Positions 47,600 through 55,293 of a stretch of DNA of 64,000 nt are shown in pieces (position 1 is the stretch's first letter; each line of letters opens with the position of its first letter). The DNA is from Streptomyces sp. BHT-5-2 (GTDB taxonomy: Bacteria > Actinomycetota > Actinomycetes > Streptomycetales > Streptomycetaceae): positions 2,914,001 through 2,978,000 of the forward strand of contig NZ_CP081496.1 of assembly GCF_019774615.1 (NCBI RefSeq), in the 5' to 3' direction. Position numbers and translations under genes: made by a program. The notes under the pieces were generated by a model. That model ran no database searches. It was not told the origin of the DNA and saw only the letters and a program-made list of their open reading frames with translations.

Positions 47600-48823
47600 G
47601 TGTACGTCCAGCCGATGGCGGGGGAGCCGGTGCGCCGGCGGCGGGTGCGCCGCGCGGGCGCGCCGCTCGCCCTGTTGCTCGCTCCGCTGCTGCTGCTCGT
47701 CGCCGCCTGCGGCGGCGCGGTCGGCACCGCGACCGGCCGGGGGCCGGACACCGCCGCCTCGCAGGCCGCCGTGGTGATAGCGCCCCGGGACGGTGCCCGG
47801 GAGGTGGCCACCAGCGGCGCCCTGAAGGTGACCGCCCGGCGCGGCCGGCTGAGCTCCGTCAAGGTCACCGACGCCAAGGGCAACGAGGTCGACGGGAAGA
47901 TATCCGACGCCGGCGCCCTCTGGCGGCCCGACGGCCACCTCGGCGCCTCGACGCGGTACACCGTCGACGCGGTGGCGGTGGACGCCCGCGGCCGGCAGGC
48001 CGCCGAGCACGCCACGTTCACCACCCTGGTCCCGAGGAACACCTTCATCGGCCAGTACACCCCCGAGAACGGCCAGCTGGTCGGCGTCGGGATGCCGGTC
48101 TCGATCCGCTTCACCCGCGGCATCACCCGCCCCCGGGCCGTCGAGCGGGCCATCACCGTCACCGCGCGCCCCGCCGTCCCGATCGCCGGCCACTGGTTCG
48201 GCAACGACCGCCTCGACTTCCGCCCCGAGAAGTACTGGGCGCCCGGCACCAGGGTCACCCTCCGGCTCGACCTCGACGGCGTCGAGGGCCGTCCGGGCGT
48301 CTACGGCACCCAGGCCAAGCAGGTCTCCTTCACCGTCGGCCGCAGCCAGGTCAGCACCGTCGACGCCCGGACGAAGCAGATGACGGTGGTCCGCGACGGC
48401 CGGATCCTGCGGACGGTCCCGATCACCGCGGGCGCCCCGGGCACCGAGACCTACAACGGCCGGATGGTGATCAGCGAGAAGCACCTGGTGACGCGGATGA
48501 ACGGCGACACCGTCGGCTTCGGTGGCGAGTACGACATCAAGGACGTCCCGCACGCGATGCGGCTGAGCACCTCCGGCACCTTCATCCACGGCAACTACTG
48601 GTCCGGCCGGGCCGCGTTCGGCACCCGCAACGCCAGCCACGGCTGCGTCGGCCTCTACGACGTGCGCGGCGGCGGTGATCCGGACACCCCGGCGGCCTGG
48701 TTCTACCGCAACTCGCTCATCGGCGACGTGGTCGTCGTCCGGAACTCCCACGACCGCACCATCCAGCCGGACAACGGCTTCGGCGACTGGAACCTCTCGT
48801 GGGACCGGTGGCGGTCGTCCTAG
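47600..48823 (+). CDS. L,D-transpeptidase lipoprotein 2
   Basis: 407 aa, paralogue of the preceding gene. Lipobox LLVAACGG (Cys about residue 36), Ig-like domains (about 55-250), then YkuD with GTFIHGNYW and ASHGCVGLYDV. The two proteins are similar throughout, from the YTVDAVAVD segment to the conserved end motif PDNGFGDWN. The GTG 47600 start is preceded by GGGGAAGGGG. A 199-bp gap lies between the copies, so each may have its own promoter. Confidence 0.93.
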   Translation: MYVQPMAGEPVRRRRVRRAGAPLALLLAPLLLLVAACGGAVGTATGRGPDTAASQAAVVIAPRDGAREVATSGALKVTARRGRLSSVKVTDAKGNEVDGKISDAGALWRPDGHLGASTRYTVDAVAVDARGRQAAEHATFTTLVPRNTFIGQYTPENGQLVGVGMPVSIRFTRGITRPRAVERAITVTARPAVPIAGHWFGNDRLDFRPEKYWAPGTRVTLRLDLDGVEGRPGVYGTQAKQVSFTVGRSQVSTVDARTKQMTVVRDGRILRTVPITAGAPGTETYNGRMVISEKHLVTRMNGDTVGFGGEYDIKDVPHAMRLSTSGTFIHGNYWSGRAAFGTRNASHGCVGLYDVRGGGDPDTPAAWFYRNSLIGDVVVVRNSHDRTIQPDNGFGDWNLSWDRWRSS

Positions 48824-48897
48824 GCGCGCTGTTCGGAGAGGCCGGTGACGCGGCGCCGCGGGCCGGGCGGAAGGGCGGCCGGGGGCGGGGCGGCGCG

Positions 48898-48916
48898 ACG
48901 CGTTAACGCGTACTAA
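48898..48916 (+). promoter_or_regulatory. Perfect 14-bp palindrome and -10 box of a leaderless gene
   Basis: ACGCGTTAACGCGT (48898-48911) is perfectly self-complementary and its last base begins TACTAA, a plausible -10. Transcription would start at or near the ATG at 48926, which has no ribosome site, so the mRNA is probably leaderless. The palindrome overlaps the promoter and would suit a repressor. Confidence 0.5.
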
Positions 48917-48925
48917 CCTGCCCGC

Positions 48926-49693
48926 ATGACTGTGCATCTCGAGGTCGCCGACGGCGTCGGCACCATCCGCCTGGACCGCCCGCCGATGAACGCCCTGGAC
49001 ATCGCCACCCAGGACCGGCTCCGCGAACTGGCCGAGGAGGCCGGCCGCCGCGACGACGTCCGCGCCGTCGTGCTCTGGGGCGGCGAGAAGGTGTTCGCGG
49101 CCGGCGCGGACATCAAGGAAATGCAGGCCATGGACCACGCCGCCATGGTCGTCCGGTCCAAGGCCCTGCAGGACTCCTTCACCGCGGTGGCCAGGATCCC
49201 CAAGCCGGTGGTCGCCGCGGTCACCGGCTACGCCCTCGGCGGCGGTTGCGAACTCGCGCTCTGCGCCGACTTCCGGATCGCCGCCGACAACGCCAAGCTC
49301 GGCCAGCCCGAGATCCTGCTCGGCCTGATCCCCGGCGCCGGCGGCACCCAGCGGCTGGCCCGGCTGGTCGGCCCGTCCAAGGCCAAGGACCTGATCTTCA
49401 CCGGCCGCCATGTGAAGGCCGACGAGGCGCTGACCATCGGGCTGGTGGACCGGGTGGTGCCCGCCGACGAGGTCCATGCGCAGGCGCACGCCTGGGCCGC
49501 GCGGCTGGCGGCCGGGCCGGCGCTGGCGCTGCGGGCCGCCAAGGAGTCCGTCGACGCGGGGCTGGAGACCGACCTCGACACCGGGCTGACGATCGAACGT
49601 ACTTGGTTCGCCGGGCTGTTCGCGACCGAGGACCGGGAGATCGGGATGCGCAGCTTCGTCGAGGAGGGGCCGGGCAAGGCAAAGTTCCGCTGA
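48926..49693 (+). CDS. Enoyl-CoA hydratase/isomerase family protein
   Basis: 255 aa crotonase-fold enzyme, probably hydrating 2-enoyl-CoA in fatty-acid or amino-acid breakdown. The oxyanion-hole segments AAGADIKEM (about 61-69) and YALGGGCELAL (about 99-109) are present. Both catalytic glutamates can be placed: one in GGGCELALCADF, one in PEILLGLIPGAGGTQRL. The C-terminal end (EGPGKAKFR) is standard. The start codon has no ribosome site (see the palindrome/-10 upstream). It appears monocistronic. The exact substrate cannot be told. Confidence 0.9.
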   Translation: MTVHLEVADGVGTIRLDRPPMNALDIATQDRLRELAEEAGRRDDVRAVVLWGGEKVFAAGADIKEMQAMDHAAMVVRSKALQDSFTAVARIPKPVVAAVTGYALGGGCELALCADFRIAADNAKLGQPEILLGLIPGAGGTQRLARLVGPSKAKDLIFTGRHVKADEALTIGLVDRVVPADEVHAQAHAWAARLAAGPALALRAAKESVDAGLETDLDTGLTIERTWFAGLFATEDREIGMRSFVEEGPGKAKFR

Positions 49694-49899
49694 GATGCGT
49701 GGTGTTGACGGGGCGTATGGGGTTTGGCCGGTACACCATGCCTCGTGCGGGCGAATTGCGGAAAACTTCGTCCCACCGCAACGGGGCCGCACCGCCGACT
49801 CCCATCGCCCCGTCGTACACGGGGAGTTGCCGCAGGTCAGCGCGGCAGGGGAGGGCCCGTACTGCCGTTGGCATATGTCGTGGGGGAGGCGCGGAGGTC

Positions 49900-50508
49900 A
49901 TGATTCCGGACAAGGGATTCCACAGGTTCCGTCCCCCGACGCGACCGCGAACGGTCATCATGGGGGACATGGCGGGCCTCGATGGAACGGAGCAGCCGCG
50001 GCCGCGGAGCGGCGCGGCCCCGCACTGGGAAACCCCCGGCGCGGGCGGGGAGACGACCCCGGCACCCGTGGCCCCGGCACCGGCCGCCCGGCCGCCCGGC
50101 GGCCCCGACCTGGTCGGGGACCCGACCCTGGGCGAGGTCCGGCTCCCCTCGCGACCTCAGTCCGCACGGACCGCGCGCCGGCTCACCGCCGCCATCCTGC
50201 TCCGCCAGTGGTCCCTCTCGCCGCAGCTCGCCGAGCACTCCGTGCTGCTGGTCTCGGAACTGGTCGGCAACGCCGTACGGCACACCGGCGCCCGGACGTT
50301 CGGGCTGCGGATACTGCGCCGCCGCGGCTGGATCCGGGTGGAGGTGCGCGACCCCTCGCGCGGGCTGCCGTGCCTGATGCCGGTGCAGCCGATGGACGTC
50401 AGCGGCCGCGGGCTCTTCCTCGTCGACAAGCTCTCGGACCGCTGGGGCGTGGATCTGCTGCCGCGCGGCAAGACGACCTGGTTCGAGATCCGCGTCGGCG
50501 ACCGCTGA
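49900..50508 (+). CDS. RsbW/SpoIIAB-like regulatory ATPase
   Basis: 202 aa. Residues 1-85 are Pro/Ala-rich and probably disordered. The HATPase_c domain follows with the N-box HSVLLVSELVGNAVRHTG and the G2 box GRGLFLVDKLSDRWG. There is no His phospho-acceptor domain, so this is a stand-alone anti-sigma-type ATP-binding protein, of which Streptomyces has dozens. The partner (sigma or anti-anti-sigma factor) is not in this window. ATG 49900 is preceded by GGGGGAGG at 10 bp; an ATG at 49960 is an alternative. Confidence 0.82.
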   Translation: MIPDKGFHRFRPPTRPRTVIMGDMAGLDGTEQPRPRSGAAPHWETPGAGGETTPAPVAPAPAARPPGGPDLVGDPTLGEVRLPSRPQSARTARRLTAAILLRQWSLSPQLAEHSVLLVSELVGNAVRHTGARTFGLRILRRRGWIRVEVRDPSRGLPCLMPVQPMDVSGRGLFLVDKLSDRWGVDLLPRGKTTWFEIRVGDR

Positions 50509-50856
50509 ACGCGCCCGCGCGGCCCGCTTCCGGATTCCTCCCGGAGACGGGACTGGGGCCCTCCCGCGGGTGACGCGGGGTGAGCCCCAGTACCCGGCCG
50601 TCCACGGGCGGAAGGGGGGTGCCCGTGCGGCCGGCGGCGACCGGCCCCCGCTGTCGGCAGGGGGAGGGCCGCCGCGGACGACTATGGCAGGCCAGGCCAC
50701 CATCGACCAAAGGCCGCAAAACGGAAACTTCCGGATGTTCTGCCATTAAAGGCAGGGTGTGTCCGGCGTGACCTATGCCACCGCGGTGGCTCTCGCGCCG
50801 GCGGTCCGTAGGATGGGATGTTCCGAACGACACGGCCCGACGGCGAAGGGGGGACC
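50509..50856. other. 348-bp gap: terminator, small dyads and a promoter
   Basis: It begins with the terminator at 50552-50591. A hairpin CACGGGC/GCCCGTG (about 50603-50628) and a dyad CGGAA-AC-TTCCG (50722-50733) follow. TAGGAT at 50809-50814 is a good Streptomyces -10, 43 bp before the next start codon. It likely drives the small secreted-protein/dsbA/ccdA unit. No gene is visible. Confidence 0.55.
50552..50591 (+). terminator. Terminator after the regulatory ATPase
   Basis: An outer stem ACTGGGGC/GCCCCAGT encloses an inner CCCGCG-GGTGA-CGCGGG stem, 43 bp past the stop. Confidence 0.75.
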
Positions 50857-51279
50857 ATGCACCGGCTGCGCCGCTCGGCGACGCTGACCCTGCTGCTCCT
50901 CCTCGCGGTCGCCTTCGGCCCGCTGCTCTGCCGGATCGGCGGCGACCAGGCATGGCTCGCCGGTCGCGCGGCGGCCGCCGCCGAGCTCTGGCGGAGCGGC
51001 CCCGCGGGCCCGGCCGCGGCGTCCGCCGCGCACCCCGCGGCCACCGCTCCCGTGGCGGTGGCCGACACCGCCAAGAACTGCTCCGGCCGCCATGCGCCGA
51101 GCCCGGGCGAGGGCGCCCCGCTGCCCGCCCCGCACCGCGCCGAGCCGCTCGCCGTGGACGTCACCGCCCCCGGGCCGCTCGCCGCCGACCTGCCCCACCG
51201 GTTCGCCCTGGCCCGCCCGCCCACCGGCGGCGCCCTCGCCCCGGACCACACCGCGCTCCTGCCCGTACTGCGGATATAG
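50857..51279 (+). CDS. Small secreted protein of unknown function upstream of dsbA/ccdA
   Basis: 140 aa. A strongly hydrophobic leader (about 7-26, LTLLLLLAVAFGPLLC) is a signal peptide or single anchor. The mature part is Ala/Pro-rich, with one internal cysteine in NCSGRHAP and no recognisable domain. It looks largely disordered. ATG 50857 has GAAGGGGGG upstream and a TAGGAT -10 box lies 43 bp before it. Only 63 bp separate it from the DsbA-like gene, so it may be a client of, or partner to, the thiol-redox pair. I do not recognise the family. Confidence 0.65.
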   Translation: MHRLRRSATLTLLLLLAVAFGPLLCRIGGDQAWLAGRAAAAAELWRSGPAGPAAASAAHPAATAPVAVADTAKNCSGRHAPSPGEGAPLPAPHRAEPLAVDVTAPGPLAADLPHRFALARPPTGGALAPDHTALLPVLRI

Positions 51280-51342
51280 GCCGCCCGGCCCCACCTCCGG
51301 CTGCCTTCTTTTCCCCTACCTCCGCACCTCAGGAGCTTCCGC

Positions 51343-52125
51343 ATGCCCGCTTCCGCCTCCCCTGCCCGCAAACTCGCCGCCGTCGGCGCGGTCCTCGCGC
51401 TCGTGGTGGCCGTGATCGCCATCGCCGTCGCGGTCGGCAAGGCCGTCGAGAACGGCCGGGACACCACCGCCTCCTCCGGAGCCGCCCCGGACGGCGGCGC
51501 CTCCGCCGTACAGCAGGACGACCCCGCCCAGCAGAAGCTGTACGACCAGCTGGCGAACCGCACCAGCCGCCGCACCCCCGGCGACCCGCTGGCCGTCGGC
51601 AAGCCCGACGCCCCGGTCGTCCTCGTCGAGTACGCCGACTACCAGTGCTCGTTCTGCGGCCGCTTCACCCGGGAGACCCAGCCCGCGCTGGTGAAGAAGT
51701 TCGTCGACGCCGGCACCCTGCGCATCGAGTTCCGCAACTTCCCCGTCTTCGGCGCCGACTCCGAGCGCGCCGCCCACGCGTCCTGGGCGGCCGGCCGGCA
51801 GGGGAAGTTCTGGCAGCTGCACGACGAGCTCTACGCCAAGACCCGCAAGGGCGACGCGCTCGCCGAGGACAAGCTGGTCGACCTGGCCCGCACCGCCGGC
51901 GTGCCGGACCTGGAGAAGTTCCGCACCGACCTGAACGGCCCGGCCGCCGCACAGGCCCTGAAGAAGGACCAGGACGAGGGCTACCAACTCGGGGTCCAGT
52001 CCACCCCGTCCTTCCTGGTCAACGGCCGGCCGATCGCCGGGGCGCAGGACACCGCGGTCTTCGAGCAGGCCGTCGAGCAGGCCGCCGCGACGGCGAAGAA
52101 GCACGGCGCGGGGGCCGGCGAATGA
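51343..52125 (+). CDS. DsbA-family thiol:disulfide oxidoreductase, membrane-anchored
   Basis: 260 aa. An N-terminal anchor (about 12-32) is followed by a linker and a DsbA/DSBA-like thioredoxin domain (about 80-255). The active site is CSFC in YADYQCSFCGRF, and the cis-Pro is in VQSTPSFLVNG. A helical insertion (about 130-205) is normal for DsbA. It oxidises or isomerises disulfides of exported proteins. The start ATG has CAGGAG upstream, and the stop overlaps the ccdA-like start by 4 bp, so electrons probably come from the CcdA partner. Confidence 0.92.
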   Translation: MPASASPARKLAAVGAVLALVVAVIAIAVAVGKAVENGRDTTASSGAAPDGGASAVQQDDPAQQKLYDQLANRTSRRTPGDPLAVGKPDAPVVLVEYADYQCSFCGRFTRETQPALVKKFVDAGTLRIEFRNFPVFGADSERAAHASWAAGRQGKFWQLHDELYAKTRKGDALAEDKLVDLARTAGVPDLEKFRTDLNGPAAAQALKKDQDEGYQLGVQSTPSFLVNGRPIAGAQDTAVFEQAVEQAAATAKKHGAGAGE

Positions 52126-53006
52126 CCTCCGACATCGGCTACCTCGCCGCCTTCCTGGGCGGCGCGCTGGCGCTGGTCAGCCCGTGCAGCGCCCTGCTGC
52201 TCCCGGCGTTCTTCGCCTACTCGCTGGCCAGCCCCGGCCGACTGCTGGCCCGCACCGGGGTGTTCTACCTGGGGCTGGCCACGACCCTGGTGCCGCTGGG
52301 CGCCGCCAGCACCGCCGCCAGCCGGCTCTTCAACGGCCACCGCGACCAGCTGATCGCCGTCGGCGGCTGGCTGGTGATAGCCCTCGGCCTGGCCCAGATC
52401 CTCGGCCTGGGATTCGCCTCCCGGCGTGCCCAGGCCGCGGCCGCCCGGATCACCCCGCGCACCGCGCTCTCCACCTTCCTGCTCGGCTGCGTCTACGGCC
52501 TGGCCGGCTTCTGCGCCGGGCCGATCCTCGGCGCGGTGCTCACCGTGACCGCGGTCAGCGGATCGCCGCTCTACGGCGCCTCGATGCTCGCCGTCTACGC
52601 GCTGGGCATGGCGCTGCCGCTGTTCCTGCTGGCACTGCTGTGGGACCGCTTCCGGCTCGGCACCCGGGGCTGGCTGCGCGGCCGCGAGCTGACCCTCGGC
52701 CGGCTGCGGCTGCACACCACGTCCCTGGTCTCCGGCCTCTTCTTCATCGGCATCGGCGTGCTGTTCCTGCGCTTCAACGGGACCAGCGCACTGCCCGGGA
52801 TCCTGAGCGCGGAGACCGAGGGCCGCCTGGAGGAATGGGCGGCCCGCCTGGGGAACGGCGTACCGAACACGGTGCTGCTGGCGCTGGCCGCACTGGCCGT
52901 CGCCGCGCTGCTCGCCCGGATCGCCCTGCGACCGGACCGGAAGCGGGAGGCGGCGCCGGACCACGACCAGGCCGGCCCCGGCACCCGGGACCGCACGTCC
53001 GGCTAG
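52122..53006 (+). CDS. CcdA/DsbD-type membrane electron carrier
   Basis: 294 aa; six to seven transmembrane helices. The two functional cysteines of the family are in SPCSALLLPAF (near residue 22) and GFCAGPILG (near 132), each followed by Pro/Gly as expected. It carries reducing equivalents from cytoplasmic thioredoxin across the membrane. The C-terminal tail is charged (RPDRKREAAPDHD). It is coupled by ATGA to the DsbA-like gene, which argues that it serves this protein rather than cytochrome c maturation. Confidence 0.92.
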   Translation: MTSDIGYLAAFLGGALALVSPCSALLLPAFFAYSLASPGRLLARTGVFYLGLATTLVPLGAASTAASRLFNGHRDQLIAVGGWLVIALGLAQILGLGFASRRAQAAAARITPRTALSTFLLGCVYGLAGFCAGPILGAVLTVTAVSGSPLYGASMLAVYALGMALPLFLLALLWDRFRLGTRGWLRGRELTLGRLRLHTTSLVSGLFFIGIGVLFLRFNGTSALPGILSAETEGRLEEWAARLGNGVPNTVLLALAALAVAALLARIALRPDRKREAAPDHDQAGPGTRDRTSG

Positions 53007-53016
53007 CCGCCGGGGC

Positions 53017-53379
53017 CTACGCGCTCAGGCGGCGGTGCCAGCCCGGGTGCGGGCGGGGGCGGGTGCACGGGCGGACGTGCGGATGCTGGGCGTCCGCCCG
53101 GCGGCGGCGGTCGTTGCACAGCAGGCACTTGCCGTACCCGGGCGGCAGCGGGTCGTCCGGGTCGCCGTGCAGGGGGTCCACCGCGCCGTGCGGATGCAGG
53201 GCGCAGCCCGTCGGGCCGGCGGTCCCGTCGTCCAGCGAGCCGGCCATCGTCAGGGCCCGGCGGAGGACGTCGACGAGCTGGTCGGCGTCCCGCCGGGTCG
53301 GCGCGGCGCGGAGGGCGGAGGCGAGGTCGGAGGCAGTGGTCAGCGCGGTCTGGAGCTCGGTCAGGCGTGCGTCACCCAT
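53017..53379 (-). CDS. Conserved-looking hypothetical protein with Cys/His-rich C-terminus
   Basis: 120 aa. The N-terminal half is a helical pair (LTELQTALTTASDLASALRA, RRDADQLVDVLRRALTMAGS). The C-terminal half has three cysteines and several histidines (GCALHPHGAV, CLLCNDRRRRADAQHPH), possibly binding zinc through CLLC plus His residues. No family is recognised. Its start at ATG 53379 lacks a good ribosome site. It converges with ccdA, 10 bp apart. Confidence 0.6.
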   Translation of the reverse strand: MGDARLTELQTALTTASDLASALRAAPTRRDADQLVDVLRRALTMAGSLDDGTAGPTGCALHPHGAVDPLHGDPDDPLPPGYGKCLLCNDRRRRADAQHPHVRPCTRPRPHPGWHRRLSA

Positions 53380-53522
53380 GTCGTGGAGAGTAGGCGGCCC
53401 CACTGACAGTTGATCTTCCGATCGCACTTCGTGGCTTCCCATGGCCGGATGCATGCCCGCTCCGGCCCATGGTTTAGCACCGGGCCGGTGACCGCTCCCT
53501 GGCCGGCGCATGACCGGTCGGT

Positions 53523-53556
53523 GCCGGGGCGCGTCCGGTCCTGGCCGCGCCCCGGC
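53523..53556 (-). terminator. Terminator after nadE
   Basis: GCCGGGGCGCG pairs perfectly with CGCGCCCCGGC across a 12-base loop, 10 bp past the stop. Confidence 0.8.
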
Positions 53557-53565
53557 CCGAGCCGT

Positions 53566-54396
53566 TCAGGGCGCGATCGGCAGCGCCCGCTTGTGGGCGG
53601 TGCGGCGGTGGCGCCGGACGATGGCCTCGAAGGCGGCCTGCTCGACCGACTCGCCCTCCAGGAAGTCGTCGATCTGGTCGTAGCTGACGCCGAGCGCGTC
53701 CTCGTCGGGCTTGCCCGGGTCCAGGGTCTCCAGGTCGGCCGTGGGGACCTTCTCGACCAGCTCGGCCGGGGCGCCCAGGGCCCGGGCGACGGCGCGCACC
53801 CGGCGCTTGGTCAGCCCGGTCAGCGGGACCACGTCGGCCGCCCCGTCGCCGAACTTGGTGAAGAAGCCGGAGACCGCCTCGGCGGCGTGGTCGGTGCCCA
53901 CGACCAGGCCGTTCTCGGCACCGGCCACCGCGTACTGGGCGATCATGCGCTGCCGGGCCTTGATGTTGCCGTGGACGAAGTCCTGGTGGTGGGCGTCGCG
54001 GAAGACGACGCCGGCGTCGAGGGCGGCGGCCAGGGCGGCGTCGCTGGCCGGGCGGACGTCGACGGTCAGCAGCCGGTCGGCGCGCAGGAAGTCCACCGCA
54101 CGCTGCGCGTCCTTCTCGTCCGCCTGCTCGCCGTAGGGCAGCCGCATCGCGAAGAAGGTCGCGTCGTGCCCCTCGGCGCGGGCCCGCTCCACCGCGAGCT
54201 GGCAGAGCCGGCCCGCGGTGGTGGAGTCGACCCCGCCGCTGATGCCCAGCACCAGGGCGCGCAGCCCCGTCGACGTCAGCTGTGCTGTGAGGAAGGACAC
54301 CCGGCGCTCGATCTCGCGCTCGGCGTCGAACTCCGCGGGCACCTGGAGTTCGCGGGCTATCTCCTGCTGCAGGGCCTTGGCCGCCGGGTCCGTCAC
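53566..54396 (-). CDS. nadE: NH3-dependent NAD+ synthetase
   Basis: 276 aa; amidates nicotinate adenine dinucleotide with ammonia and ATP, the last step of NAD synthesis. The PP-loop SGGVDST is near residues 53-59, with [42 protein letters not shown] and the C-terminal DDFLEGESV region all conserved. There is no glutaminase domain, so free ammonia is the donor. The GTG 54396 start has AAGGAG. A cluster of dyads 50-85 bp upstream may control it. Confidence 0.96.
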   Translation of the reverse strand: MTDPAAKALQQEIARELQVPAEFDAEREIERRVSFLTAQLTSTGLRALVLGISGGVDSTTAGRLCQLAVERARAEGHDATFFAMRLPYGEQADEKDAQRAVDFLRADRLLTVDVRPASDAALAAALDAGVVFRDAHHQDFVHGNIKARQRMIAQYAVAGAENGLVVGTDHAAEAVSGFFTKFGDGAADVVPLTGLTKRRVRAVARALGAPAELVEKVPTADLETLDPGKPDEDALGVSYDQIDDFLEGESVEQAAFEAIVRRHRRTAHKRALPIAP

Positions 54397-54447
54397 GGGT
54401 GCTCCTTCGCGTTTTCGTCACGCACTGTTCGCTAGCCGCGGGATCGT

Positions 54448-54482
54448 GTCACGCGGAGTGGCCGCCAGGCGTGACCGGTCAC
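54448..54482. promoter_or_regulatory. Overlapping dyads upstream of nadE
   Basis: GTCACGC (54448) and GCGTGAC (54469) are perfect 7-bp arms. GTGACCGGTCAC (54471-54482) is a perfect 12-bp palindrome sharing the right arm. It lies between the GH25 stop and the nadE start and could be a terminator, an operator or both. Confidence 0.45.
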
Positions 54483-54494
54483 TGCCGGAGAAGT

Positions 54495-55049
54495 TTATGC
54501 CGGGTGCGCCCACTTCTTGAGCTCGGCCTTGCTGCCGAAGGCCATGACGTCCTTGTCCAGCGGTGAGTCGGTGTACTGGTGGATGCGCCAGGCCGCCTTG
54601 ATCCGCGGGTGGCCGGCGGTGACGTAGTCGGCGATCCACAGCCCGTCCGCGGCGTACGAGGTGGAGTCGCGGTTCAGCCAGAAGTCGCGGTTGCAGTAGA
54701 GCAGCACCCGGTGGGTGGGGCGGAGCTTCTTGACCTCCCGGAGGAACTCGTCCTTCTGCGCGTTGCTGGCGTAGGTGCCGGAGCCGGTGGTCTCCCAGTC
54801 GGCGGCCAGCAGGTCGCCCTTGAGCGAGGCGCACTTCTCGACGAAGTAACGGGCCTGGGCGGCGATGTTGCCCGGCCACAGGAAGTGGTAGAAGCCGACC
54901 ACCGCACCCGCTTCCCGGGCCCGCGCCGCCTGGGCCGACTGGTGCGGGTTGGTGTAGGAGCGGCCCTCGGTCGCCTTGATGAAGACGAAGTCCAGCCCCT
55001 TGGCCGAATATCCGGTGTTGTAGGAGCTGACATCGACACCGTGCAGCAT
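54495..55049 (-). CDS. GH25-type lysozyme-like protein without signal peptide
   Basis: 184 aa. It begins directly with the fold, MLHGVDVSSYN; the GH25 acid pair is in LLAADWETTG (Asp-Trp-Glu) and the first Asp is in GVDVSS. FIKATEGRSYTNP and YHFLWPGN are also typical. The enzyme should cut the MurNAc-GlcNAc bond, but no export signal is visible and no cell-wall-binding domain is attached. The ribosome site GCAGGAGG fixes the start. It is followed by nadE and preceded by a glycosyltransferase 244 bp away. Confidence 0.85.
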   Translation of the reverse strand: MLHGVDVSSYNTGYSAKGLDFVFIKATEGRSYTNPHQSAQAARAREAGAVVGFYHFLWPGNIAAQARYFVEKCASLKGDLLAADWETTGSGTYASNAQKDEFLREVKKLRPTHRVLLYCNRDFWLNRDSTSYAADGLWIADYVTAGHPRIKAAWRIHQYTDSPLDKDVMAFGSKAELKKWAHPA

Positions 55050-55293
55050 GAGCGGCCTCCTGCCCGTCGGACCTGCGGAATGCGAAGCGCCATCTGCTCG
55101 AAGCGGCTGCCGCCCCCTCAGCAGTTCAGCATGTTCACGACCGGAGACGCCAGATCGCCGCGCCGAAGTTCCCGGCGGCGCAGGGGAGTTGGTGACGCAA
55201 GGCGCACGTGGGGCGGATGGTGCGGATGGGGTGGGCGGTCGCGGCGGGCGGGCGTGCCCCTGCCGGTCCGGGCCCGCCGGTGTGCCCGTCGTC

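Noticed and set aside
50592..50856. A riboswitch in the leader before the small secreted gene
   Set aside because: The likely start of transcription (after TAGGAT at 50809) leaves only a leader of about 36 nt, too short for one.
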